The notes below the pieces were generated by a model that saw nothing but the letters and a program-made list of their open reading frames with translations, was not told the DNA's origin and made no database searches. This document shows positions 1 through 5,860 of a stretch of 10,686 nucleotides of DNA, in pieces (the first letter of the stretch is position 1; every line of letters begins with the position of its first letter). The position numbers and the translations under genes were made by a program. Source of the DNA: Candidatus Dormiibacterota bacterium. Lineage in GTDB: Bacteria; Chloroflexota; Dormibacteria; Dormibacterales; Dormibacteraceae. The stretch covers positions 1 to 10,686 of the forward strand of contig PLYD01000181.1 of assembly GCA_003151665.1 (NCBI GenBank), in the 5' to 3' direction.

Positions 1-242
1 GTGTAGGTGAGACGGTGCGGCTCATCGACGTTGAGCACCTCACAGTCGACCGTACCGCCCCGGCCGCCCTGCCCGTCCGGATAGGCCATCGTGAACTTTG
101 CTCCAACTTCGGCTTTGAATCCGCTCGCTGGCATCAGCCACTGCGAGATCGCATCATCAGTCGTCAAGGCCGTCCACACGACGTCGATGGGATGCGCGTA
201 CTCGACCTCCTGAACAACGGCGTCGCTCGAAGATTCGATCAT
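1..242 (-). CDS. SRPBCC / AHSA1-family protein, C-terminus cut by window edge
   Basis: The visible part is about 80 residues read from an ATG at 242, and the rest lies beyond position 1. It begins MIESSSDAVVQEVEYAHP and continues with the pattern VDVVWxALTTxDAISQWLMP, then a glycine-rich turn and CEVLNVDEPHRLTY. This is the N-terminal half of the START-like fold of the AHSA1/activator-of-Hsp90 group (SRPBCC superfamily), whose members form a hydrophobic cavity for small ligands. The start codon overlaps the stop of the upstream ArsR regulator as ATGA, so the two are almost certainly co-transcribed and translationally coupled. ArsR-SRPBCC pairs are very common in actinobacteria, where the repressor usually controls the SRPBCC gene. 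The ligand cannot be told from the sequence. The family assignment is confident; the biological role is unknown. Confidence 0.85.
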   Translation of the reverse strand, partial: MIESSSDAVVQEVEYAHPIDVVWTALTTDDAISQWLMPASGFKAEVGAKFTMAYPDGQGGRGGTVDCEVLNVDEPHRLTY

Positions 243-595
243 GAGGGCTCTCCTTTATGGGTGCGTTCTTGTTGCTGATTGGTGCGGTCGAGATAGCCAC
301 CGAGGCGGGACATGCGGTCGTCCCAGAAACGCTCGTACTGACGCATCCATTGATATGCGATGGCGAGCTGCTGCGGACGCAGCGCGTAGCAGTTGGTCCG
401 TCCCTCGCGCCGGCCCTCAATCAGCCCGGCATCGAGGAGGACGCGCAGATGTTGCGAGATCGCCGGGCGCGACACCTTGTAGGCGCTGGCTAGCTGGTTG
501 ACGGGCTTCTCTCCAGAGGCGAGGGAATCGAGCAGGGAGCGGCGCACCGGGTGCGCGAGGGCGACGAAGACGTCGTCGAGGGGGATAGCATCCAT
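239..595 (-). CDS. ArsR/SmtB-family transcriptional repressor
   Basis: The protein has 118 residues, the usual size for this family. The opening FVALAHPVRRSLLDSLASGE (about residues 10-29) is the classic ArsR alpha-1/alpha-2 region. The winged helix-turn-helix follows at about residues 33-60 (VNQLASAYKVSRPAISQHL, then RVLLDAGLIEGRREGR). There is no CxC metal-binding motif in the recognition helix, so metal sensing is not supported; it fits the non-metal subgroup that accompanies SRPBCC/AHSA1 genes. The gene overlaps the downstream SRPBCC gene by ATGA. The ATG at 595 was chosen because a 20-bp inverted repeat begins one base upstream and the sequence before it has no ribosome binding site, which suggests a leaderless, autorepressed transcript. 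The long charged tail (RTNQQQERTHKGEPS) is outside the fold. The ligand is unknown. Confidence 0.9.
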   Translation of the reverse strand: MDAIPLDDVFVALAHPVRRSLLDSLASGEKPVNQLASAYKVSRPAISQHLRVLLDAGLIEGRREGRTNCYALRPQQLAIAYQWMRQYERFWDDRMSRLGGYLDRTNQQQERTHKGEPS

Positions 596-615
596 AGGTA
601 AGGGATAGCTTACCT
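596..615. promoter_or_regulatory. Putative ArsR operator: 7-bp inverted repeat
   Basis: AGGTAAG at 596-602 and CTTACCT at 609-615 form a perfect inverted repeat with a 6-base spacer, directly upstream of the ArsR start codon at 595. On the minus strand a TATCCC sequence lies 12 to 7 bases before the ATG, the position of a -10 element in a leaderless transcript, although its last base does not fit TANNNT. A repressor bound here would cover the promoter and start codon. The repeat is seen directly; binding by the adjacent ArsR protein is inferred. Confidence 0.55.
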
Positions 616-640
616 TATCGGGGTACTAGAGCGCCGTTCA

Positions 641-919
641 GTGGTCATCGGCGGTATGGCCGGTCCCCGAGGCCCGAGATCATGGTCAAACTCGGTATGC
701 CGTCACGCCCGTCAACAGTCGAAGACCGACCAGCAGATCTCGTTTCGCAACCGCGCGTGGCATTACCTCGCAATGCTGGCCGACCTCATCGGCAACCTGG
801 ACCGCCAGGTCGGAGACCGCGAAGCGGTCCTGATGCTCAGCGTTACTAGCCTCGCGCTTCTTTCGGCCGCGACCTCCCTCCCGGAATTGATTGATGCGTC
901 AATCAGTTGGGTAACATAG
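641..919 (+). CDS. Doubtful small ORF or gene remnant between the ArsR and MarR units
   Basis: This 92-codon frame opens with GTG and has no recognisable ribosome binding site. I recognise no family. From about 720 onward nearly every third codon position is G or C (the stretch reading KTDQQISFRNRAWHYLAML and on through GDREAVLML), as in real genes of this window, while the first 25 codons lack that bias. That could mean the true start is internal, for example the ATG at 774, or that it is the remnant of a longer gene. Its last codons run through the palindrome and probable -10 element of the MarR promoter, which is unusual for an intact gene. Otherwise the 309 bases between 616 and 924 hold nothing I can identify except the MarR promoter. 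It may be non-coding. Confidence 0.22.
   Translation: MVIGGMAGPRGPRSWSNSVCRHARQQSKTDQQISFRNRAWHYLAMLADLIGNLDRQVGDREAVLMLSVTSLALLSAATSLPELIDASISWVT
888..917 (+). promoter_or_regulatory. Putative MarR operator and promoter
   Basis: TGATTGA (888-894) and TCAATCA (899-905) form a perfect 7-bp inverted repeat around TGCG, an 18-bp palindrome with one mismatched pair. A TAACAT hexamer (912-917), matching TANNNT, lies 8 bases before the MarR ATG at 925. TTGATT or TTGATG inside the palindrome could be a -35, though the spacings (19 or 15 bases) are not ideal. The layout suggests a near-leaderless promoter whose -35 region is covered by the palindrome, the usual design for MarR autorepression. The palindrome is seen; its role is inferred. 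Confidence 0.55.
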
Positions 920-924
920 CTGGC

Positions 925-1455
925 ATGTCAACGACTCCGGCCGTAGGCACCGACAACCCGAGCACTCGACCGGCGTTCAGACGGAGGATGACGTCCGCGG
1001 AGCTGGCCACGTGGCGGGCGCTCCTGGACACTACCGCGGAGCTTCGGAGAGTCCTGGGCGCCGAGCTTCAGGAAACGAGCCTCTCCCCCGCCGACTACCA
1101 GGTCCTCCTGGCCCTGACCGAGGCACCAGGCAAGCGAATGCGATCATCTGAGCTCGCCCGGACGATCGATTGGGAGCGGAGCCGGCTATCCCATCACCTC
1201 GGCCGAATGGAGAGGCGCGGCCTGATTCGGCGGGACGGCTGCGCCTCTGACAGCCGAGGAGCCGACGTCTCGGTGACCCCCCAAGGGGCGCACGTCTTCC
1301 GGCTGGCGACTGCGCCGCATATGAGGTCGATCAAGAGGCATTTCGCCGATGCGTTGACGCCTGAGCAGATCGCGGCGCTTGCCGACGTCCTTCGATCGCT
1401 GCAAGACCATCTCCACCCGTACCTGGTTGCCCGAGCCGAGGACGGTCGCAGGTGA
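925..1455 (+). CDS. MarR-family transcriptional regulator
   Basis: The protein has 176 residues from the ATG at 925. A TTG 18 bases upstream is in frame but would place the probable -10 element inside the gene, so it was rejected. The N-terminal helices (about residues 26-65: ELATWRALLDTTAELRRVL, then LSPADYQVLLAL) form the dimerisation region. The winged helix-turn-helix is at about 74-100 (SSELARTIDWERSRLSHHLGR), followed by the family's DSRGADVSVTPQG wing (109-121). MarR proteins are dimeric repressors released by phenolic or electrophilic ligands or by oxidation; there is one cysteine (about 106), so thiol sensing is possible but unproven. The stop overlaps the next gene's start as GTGA. 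The regulator probably controls its own operon with the two downstream oxidoreductase genes through the palindrome at 888-905. Confidence 0.9.
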   Translation: MSTTPAVGTDNPSTRPAFRRRMTSAELATWRALLDTTAELRRVLGAELQETSLSPADYQVLLALTEAPGKRMRSSELARTIDWERSRLSHHLGRMERRGLIRRDGCASDSRGADVSVTPQGAHVFRLATAPHMRSIKRHFADALTPEQIAALADVLRSLQDHLHPYLVARAEDGRR

Positions 1456-2120
1456 GCGTTGCGGTGATCCAGTCGTCAGTGCGGCGCATCGCGGTCCTTG
1501 GAGCGGGCCACGTGGGTCCGGTCATCGCGAGGATCGCGCTCGACGCCGGGTTCGAGGTGGCGATCGCCACTTCTGGGAGCCCCGATAACCTCGAGCTCAT
1601 CACGCAGGTGGTGATGCCAGGGGTGGAGGCGCGCTGGGCCGCGGATGCGGTCCGTACGGCGGACTTGGTGGTGCTGTCGATACCGCTCCACAGGTTCCCG
1701 GCTCTCTGTCCCGCCCTATTGGCCGGCAAGCTCGTAGTCGACGCTATGAACTACTGGGCGCCCGCGGACGGAGTGGTGGCTATGTTTCAGGATCAGCGGC
1801 TTTCGAGCAGCGAGGTCGTTCAGGGGCGGCTCACCCAATCCACGGTCATCAAGTCTCTCAATCAGATCTCCTACCAGGACCTCGAGGACGGCCGTCGACC
1901 GGCCGGCTCGCTCGACCGCCACGCGATCGGCGTGGCCGGGGACGATTCCAACGCGGCGAAAGTGGTAGGAGATGTCATTGACCGCATCGGCTACGACCCC
2001 GTTTTGCTTGGCAGCCTGAAGGCAGGCCGGATTCTGCAGCCGGGCGGACCGGTGTTCGGCGCAGTTCTCACCCGATCCGAATTCGAGCGGGCTATGCACA
2101 CAGAGGCGGTGCAGTCATGA
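1452..2120 (+). CDS. NADPH-dependent F420 reductase-like oxidoreductase
   Basis: The protein has 222 residues and starts at a GTG that overlaps the MarR stop. A Rossmann fold opens with RRIAVLGAGHVGPVIARIA (residues 11-29), containing GxGxxG at 17-22 for the dinucleotide phosphate. DLVVLSIPLH (71-80) and LVVDAMNYW (94-102) are hallmark stretches of the F420_oxidored (PF03807) family. The C-terminal part has VIKSLNQISY (132-141), a VAGDD motif (161-165) and LQPGGPVFG near the end. Known relatives transfer hydride between NADPH and coenzyme F420; others in the family use different acceptors, so F420 use is likely but not certain. It is translationally coupled on both sides, to MarR and to the luciferase-like gene, so it may supply reduced cofactor to that enzyme. 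No F420 biosynthesis gene is in the window. Confidence 0.82.
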   Translation: MSVAVIQSSVRRIAVLGAGHVGPVIARIALDAGFEVAIATSGSPDNLELITQVVMPGVEARWAADAVRTADLVVLSIPLHRFPALCPALLAGKLVVDAMNYWAPADGVVAMFQDQRLSSSEVVQGRLTQSTVIKSLNQISYQDLEDGRRPAGSLDRHAIGVAGDDSNAAKVVGDVIDRIGYDPVLLGSLKAGRILQPGGPVFGAVLTRSEFERAMHTEAVQS

Positions 2121-3220
2121 CGACCTCGACCGCGGAAACCACGCGCGAGAGCGCAGGCGAGCCGACCCGCTTCCCTCTTGTGCTTGGGCTCGACACGTTT
2201 GGCGATCACGAGCACGACACTGAGGACCGTCCGCTTTCGCATGCGCAGACGATCCGCAACGTCGTCGATGAGGGTGTTCTGGCCGAGCAGGTCGGAGTCG
2301 ACTTCTTTGGGATCGGCGAGCACCACACCGACGACTTCCCCATGCCCGCGGCTGACGTGGTGCTGGCCGCAATCGCGGCGCGCACCAAGCGCATCCACGT
2401 CGGGTCGGCGGTCACGGTGCTGAGCTCGGACGATCCGGTCAGGGTGTTCCAACGCTTCTCCACCCTCAACGCCATCTCCAGCGGTCGGGCCGAAGTCGTC
2501 CTGGGTCGAGGTTCGAGCATCGACTCATTCCCGCTCTTCGGCTACGACCTTGCCAACTACGACGAGCTGTTCGAGGAGAAGGTCAACCTGTTTGCCGAGC
2601 TCCTGAAAGGCGGACCGGTCACCTGGCAGGGCAACCTGCGGCCGTCACTCAACAACCAGGATGTCGTGCCGTACGCGGACGCCGGCCCGTTTCGGACGTG
2701 GATCGGGGTGGGCGGAAGCCCGCAGTCGGTCGTCCGCGCCGCGCACTATGGCTTCTCGCTCATGCTAGCGATCATCGGCGGGTCGCCGGCGCGCTTCCGG
2801 CCATTCTCTCGACTGTTCCTGCAGGCCCTCGAAAAGTTCGGCCGGGAGCCCCTGCCCGTCGGCGTCCACTCGCCGGGCCACGTCGCTGAAACGGATGAGC
2901 AGGCTCTCGAAGAGTTCTGGCCGCGGTGGCTGCACATCATCACCAAGATGAGCAAGGTGCGGGGATTCGCGATCCCGACGCTGGAATCTTTCAGGTTCGA
3001 GGTCGGACCGCAGGGCGCGCTGTTCATCGGTTCACCCGAAACGGTCGCTCAGAAGATCGCCGCCAATCTCATGACGCTCGGCGCCAACCGCTTCGATCTG
3101 AAATTCGGGATGCCGGGCCTGTCCCCCGCTTCGCTGATGAGAAACATCGAACTGTATGGGACGAAGGTCATCCCCAGGGTGCGAGAACTCCTCGCCGAAT
3201 CGACACAGCCCGATGTTTGA
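2117..3220 (+). CDS. LLM-class flavin (FMN/F420)-dependent oxidoreductase
   Basis: The protein has 367 residues, within the usual range of bacterial luciferase-like (PF00296) TIM-barrel enzymes. Recognisable parts are LVLGLDTFGD (21-30), the GIGEHH block (65-70), the strand-turn VGSAVTVLSSDDPVRVFQRF (95-114), the NAISSGRAEVVLGRGS phosphate-binding loop (118-133), GVGGSPQSVVRAA (197-209), GVHSPGHVA (249-257) and LFIGSPETVAQKIA (302-315). These are typical of the YddN-like group annotated as LLM-class oxidoreductases. Members oxidise or reduce small organics with FMN or F420; the substrate cannot be read from the sequence. The first 17 residues are extra and polar, but the ATG at 2117 overlaps the upstream stop as ATGA, so it was kept. 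It forms a three-gene operon with the MarR and F420-reductase-like genes. It ends facing the minus-strand regulator, and no convincing terminator was seen in the 47-base gap. Confidence 0.9.
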   Translation: MTTSTAETTRESAGEPTRFPLVLGLDTFGDHEHDTEDRPLSHAQTIRNVVDEGVLAEQVGVDFFGIGEHHTDDFPMPAADVVLAAIAARTKRIHVGSAVTVLSSDDPVRVFQRFSTLNAISSGRAEVVLGRGSSIDSFPLFGYDLANYDELFEEKVNLFAELLKGGPVTWQGNLRPSLNNQDVVPYADAGPFRTWIGVGGSPQSVVRAAHYGFSLMLAIIGGSPARFRPFSRLFLQALEKFGREPLPVGVHSPGHVAETDEQALEEFWPRWLHIITKMSKVRGFAIPTLESFRFEVGPQGALFIGSPETVAQKIAANLMTLGANRFDLKFGMPGLSPASLMRNIELYGTKVIPRVRELLAESTQPDV

Positions 3221-3267
3221 CGACCAGGTGGCGTTTCCGACGACGTAACAAACCAGTGCGATTCTGC

Positions 3268-3810
3268 TTAGCTCGGGTCGTGGTAATCATCGAGCGGGAA
3301 GAGCACCGTCGCCAACATCCGGCGCTTGCGGCCCGGCCTCGATTCGTAGGCCAAAAATCGCGCTAGGGCTGCATTGAGCGCGCCGGCCATTTCCATGAGC
3401 TCCTCGTCGGTCAGGTTCAGTACGACCTGGCGGTAACCCACGCCGTCCTTAAGAAGATCGATATCGGATCGGTCCAGGTACTCCTGGAACTGGGCAATGA
3501 GGCCGGCAGCAAAGGCAGTGAAGTAGCCAAGGTGGTCATCCCGTGACGACTTGGCGAGGTCCTCGGGGGAAACCGACCCACCGCCTTCGGCAAGAACGTA
3601 GGTCCGCTCGACCGCACCGCGAATCCGCCGCTCGGCCGCAATGGCCAATGCGCCGCCTCGATAAAGCCGTTCAATCTGGCGATAAAGGGTGGCTTGGGGA
3701 ACGTCAGGTAGAACGGCTGCCACCTGTTGCGGTGTCAGGCGGCGCCCCCTCGCAAACGCGAGGATGATGCGCAGGCGAACCGGATGCAGGACGAGATCAG
3801 CCCGTTTCAT
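3268..3810 (-). CDS. Helix-turn-helix transcriptional regulator of the PLD-N/ABC operon
   Basis: The protein has 180 residues from the ATG at 3810; an in-frame TTG at 3816 would add two residues. An ArsR-like N-terminal domain reads LVLHPVRLRIILAFARGRR (6-24), LTPQQVAAVLPDVPQATLYR (25-44) and QIERLYRGGALAIAAERRIR (45-64), followed by VERTYVL and a helical C-terminal domain with the segment LNLTDEELMEMAGALNAALA (131-150). This is the HTH_20-type architecture with a ligand or dimerisation domain, common beside ABC exporters. It is transcribed away from the small membrane protein gene, with only 32 bases between the ATGs, and is presumably the local repressor of the exporter operon and of itself. 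The inducer is unknown. A TATCAT sequence at 3819-3824 (minus strand) is a plausible -10 just before the start, so a very short leader is likely. Confidence 0.82.
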   Translation of the reverse strand: MKRADLVLHPVRLRIILAFARGRRLTPQQVAAVLPDVPQATLYRQIERLYRGGALAIAAERRIRGAVERTYVLAEGGGSVSPEDLAKSSRDDHLGYFTAFAAGLIAQFQEYLDRSDIDLLKDGVGYRQVVLNLTDEELMEMAGALNAALARFLAYESRPGRKRRMLATVLFPLDDYHDPS

Positions 3811-3818
3811 TCTCAATC

Positions 3819-3840
3819 ATGATATCGTTATCGCATACGA
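3819..3840. promoter_or_regulatory. Overlapping divergent promoters with palindromic half-sites
   Basis: The 32-base spacer between divergent ATGs at 3810 (minus) and 3843 (plus) holds two back-to-back -10-like hexamers: TATCAT on the minus strand (3819-3824) and TATCGT on the plus strand (3823-3828). GATA-TCGT-TATC (3821-3832) and a partial palindrome TCGT-N8-ACGA (3825-3840) overlap them. One repressor site could switch off both transcripts. No clear -35 boxes were found. The arrangement is seen; its function is inferred. Confidence 0.4.
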
Positions 3841-3842
3841 GA

Positions 3843-4079
3843 ATGGTTCTGTTAGTGAGCTCTCTGCCCCTGGCGATCCAACTGACCACAAGCCTGGCGT
3901 TGATCCTCCTCCCCCTCGTTCTCATCGAGCTCGGCCTTGTCGTGTTTTCGCTGGTGGACCTTTTCAGGCCCGAGCGCCGCGTCGTCGGGAACAACAAGCT
4001 GGTCTGGGCGCTCATCATCGTGCTCGTCGGCACCATCGGACCAATCGTGTACCTGTTGGCCGGACGGAAGCAGACCTAA
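3843..4079 (+). CDS. Small PLD-N (PLDNc, YxlE-like) membrane protein
   Basis: The protein has 78 residues from the ATG at 3843; an in-frame ATG at 3819 would add eight but would run through the promoter. Two hydrophobic helices are clear: about residues 5-34 (LPLAIQLTTSLALILLPLVL and on) and 53-70 (LVWALIIVLVGTIGPIVYLL). They are joined by VDLFRPERRVVGNNK. This matches the phospholipase D N-terminal domain-like family (PF13396), in which the second helix ends in GPIxYLLxGRK, as here (GPIVYLLAGRK). It has no catalytic phospholipase domain. In Bacillus subtilis a similar protein, YxlE, is encoded next to an ABC ATPase and permease (YxlF, YxlG) and acts in signalling; the same order is seen here. 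The role is unproven; it may be a regulatory or accessory subunit of the transporter. Confidence 0.82.
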   Translation: MVLLVSSLPLAIQLTTSLALILLPLVLIELGLVVFSLVDLFRPERRVVGNNKLVWALIIVLVGTIGPIVYLLAGRKQT

Positions 4080-4083
4080 GGAA

Positions 4084-5040
4084 TTGGACGCCGCGATCGT
4101 CTGCCACGGCCTCGTCAAGCGCTACGGCAATATCACGGCGCTCGACCATCTCGACCTCGAGGTGCCGGCGGGATCGCTCTTCGGCTTCTTAGGTCCGAAC
4201 GGCGCCGGCAAAACAACTACCATCCGGCTGCTGACGGGCTTGGCATGGCCCACGTCCGGTCGCGCCATGGTGGCGGGTATCGATCCTGCCAGCGGTGACA
4301 TCCACCTTCGGCAGCGCATCAGCCACCAGGACCAGCAATCGAAGCTCTATGGCTGGATGAAAGGCCGAGAGCTTCTCGAATTCGTCGGTCGACTCTTCGG
4401 CTTCCGCGGACCTGACCTCAGGTCACGTGTCGATGAAGTGCTGGAAAAGACCGGTCTTGTTGAAGCTGCCTGCCGCCGCGTCGCCGGTTATTCGGGTGGC
4501 ATGCGCCAGAGACTGAACCTGGCGCAGGCATTGATGAACCGCCCCCAGGTCCTGTTTCTGGACGAGCCGGCCAGTTCGCTAGATCCGACCGGCCGGCACG
4601 ATATCCTCAACCTGCTTGCAGACCTGCGCGGCCAGGTCACCGTCTTCATGTCCAGCCACATCCTGGAGGACGTTGAGAAGGTCTGCGACCGGGTCGGGAT
4701 CATCGATCGGGGACGCCTGGTCGTGGACGCGTCGATGGCGGACCTGCAAGCGAGGTTTGCGGAGCCCGTGTTTGCCATTGAGCTTGAACCGGGCCAGCCG
4801 ACCGCGCAGACAGACCTACTCGCAGCCCTCGACCAATCGGCATTGGTCGAAGGCGTTGGGCGGGACGGACCGGTGATTCGAGTGGCCGTGAGTGACGCCT
4901 CACGGGCTGGACCCGAGATCCTGCGGATCCTCGCCACGAGCGACGTCCACGTCGCCCGTTTCGAGCGGGTCCGGCCAAGCCTGGAGGATGTGTTCCTGCG
5001 CCTGGTGCCAAGCCAGCAATCACGTGGAGCCCACGAATGA
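4084..5040 (+). CDS. ABC transporter ATP-binding protein (YxlF/CcmA-like)
   Basis: Starting at TTG 4084 the protein has 318 residues, typical for a drug or peptide exporter ATPase. The Walker A GPNGAGKTT is at 37-45, the Q-loop glutamine is near 82-85, the signature YSGGM at 136-140, Walker B VLFLDEP with the catalytic glutamate at 161, the D-loop SSLDP at 164-168 and the switch histidine of SSHIL at 192. The 80-residue C-terminal extension ends VRPSLEDVFLRLV, common in DrrA/CcmA-type proteins. The start is uncertain: there is no in-frame ATG or GTG before the nucleotide-binding domain. The TTG follows the stop of the PLD-N gene by four bases, but the purine-rich AAGGA (4078-4082) sits only one base before it. 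It overlaps the permease start as ATGA. It pairs with the permease at 5037; the substrate is unknown. Confidence 0.87.
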   Translation: MDAAIVCHGLVKRYGNITALDHLDLEVPAGSLFGFLGPNGAGKTTTIRLLTGLAWPTSGRAMVAGIDPASGDIHLRQRISHQDQQSKLYGWMKGRELLEFVGRLFGFRGPDLRSRVDEVLEKTGLVEAACRRVAGYSGGMRQRLNLAQALMNRPQVLFLDEPASSLDPTGRHDILNLLADLRGQVTVFMSSHILEDVEKVCDRVGIIDRGRLVVDASMADLQARFAEPVFAIELEPGQPTAQTDLLAALDQSALVEGVGRDGPVIRVAVSDASRAGPEILRILATSDVHVARFERVRPSLEDVFLRLVPSQQSRGAHE

Positions 5041-5795
5041 GGAGCTATGCCGTTTTGTTACGCAAGGAGGTCACAGAACAGTGGCGAACGCGCCGGCTCC
5101 CCGTGGTGGCCGTGATCTTCCTCCTCTTTGGGCTCGCGTCGCCGGTGCTCGCCAAATTCACGCCGGACATCGTCAAGCTGGCCGCCAGCACGATCGACAT
5201 TCACATGCCCACGCCAACTATTAAGGACGCAGTCGCCCAGCTGATCAAGAACCTGAGCGAGGTAGGGGTCCTCACGGCGATCTTGCTCGCGATGGGCAGC
5301 GTCGCCGGGGAGAAGGAATCCGGCACAGCAGCTTTCGTCCTGGTTAAACCGGTGAGCCGCTTTGCATTCCTTGCCGCGAAGTTCAGCGGCCTCGCCGCGA
5401 CCATGGCGTTCGCTGTACTCGTTTGCGGACTGGCCGCCTACTTGTATACCGACCTGCTTTTCGCACCTCTTAGCGTGCTTGGATTCGGAACAGCGTGCCT
5501 CGTTATTCTGCTCGGGCTACTTGAGATTGCCGCCGTAACGTTCCTGGGCAGCACTTTGGTGCGGTCATCAATCCCCGCTGCTGGTATCGGAATAGTCGCT
5601 CTCGTCGTCGCGGGCGTTGTCGCTTCCCTGCCCAACGTCGGTCACTTCACTCCGCTCGGCCTGAATGAACTTGCCAGCGACCTCGCACTGCAGCAAACGA
5701 CGACGGGGTGGAACTTGGCGGTCATCGTCAACGCCGGTTTTATCGTGGTCGCGCTGGCTGCTAGCTGGCTTGTCTTCCGACGTCAGGAGCTCTGA
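5037..5795 (+). CDS. ABC-2 type transporter permease (YxlG-like)
   Basis: The protein has 252 residues with about six membrane segments, near 21-39, 74-90, 116-137, 146-170, 180-198 and 226-246. It has a short cytoplasmic N-terminus (LLRKEVTEQWRTRR) and the GEKESGT loop (91-97) after the second segment, a hallmark of ABC-2 permeases linked to NatA/YxlF-like ATPases. It contributes the membrane part of an exporter with the ATPase encoded just upstream, from which it is translated by ATGA coupling. The exported substrate cannot be read from the sequence; the divergent regulator and the PLD-N subunit suggest stress- or drug-responsive use. It ends 65 bases before the convergent rph gene, with only a weak 6-bp hairpin in between. 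Confidence 0.87.
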   Translation: MRSYAVLLRKEVTEQWRTRRLPVVAVIFLLFGLASPVLAKFTPDIVKLAASTIDIHMPTPTIKDAVAQLIKNLSEVGVLTAILLAMGSVAGEKESGTAAFVLVKPVSRFAFLAAKFSGLAATMAFAVLVCGLAAYLYTDLLFAPLSVLGFGTACLVILLGLLEIAAVTFLGSTLVRSSIPAAGIGIVALVVAGVVASLPNVGHFTPLGLNELASDLALQQTTTGWNLAVIVNAGFIVVALAASWLVFRRQEL

Positions 5796-5860
5796 CGCCT
5801 TTACTCCCTAACGATCCGTCGAGCGCGAAGCGTTCCCACCTCGAGTTGCTCCGCAATCTC

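Noticed and set aside
3221..3267. Terminator between the LLM gene and the convergent regulator
   Set aside because: No stem of useful length followed by T-rich sequence was found in the 47 bases; only distant 5-bp complementarity between CGACC and GGTCG.
3937..4083. Extension of the ABC ATPase upstream to 3937
   Set aside because: The added residues are low-complexity (serine/cysteine-rich) and out of frame within the PLD-N gene, which explains that stretch better.
5821..5835. Hairpin GAGCGC-GAA-GCGTTC between the convergent permease and rph genes
   Set aside because: The stem is only six pairs with one wobble pair and a three-base loop, and no run of T follows, so it is not a convincing terminator.
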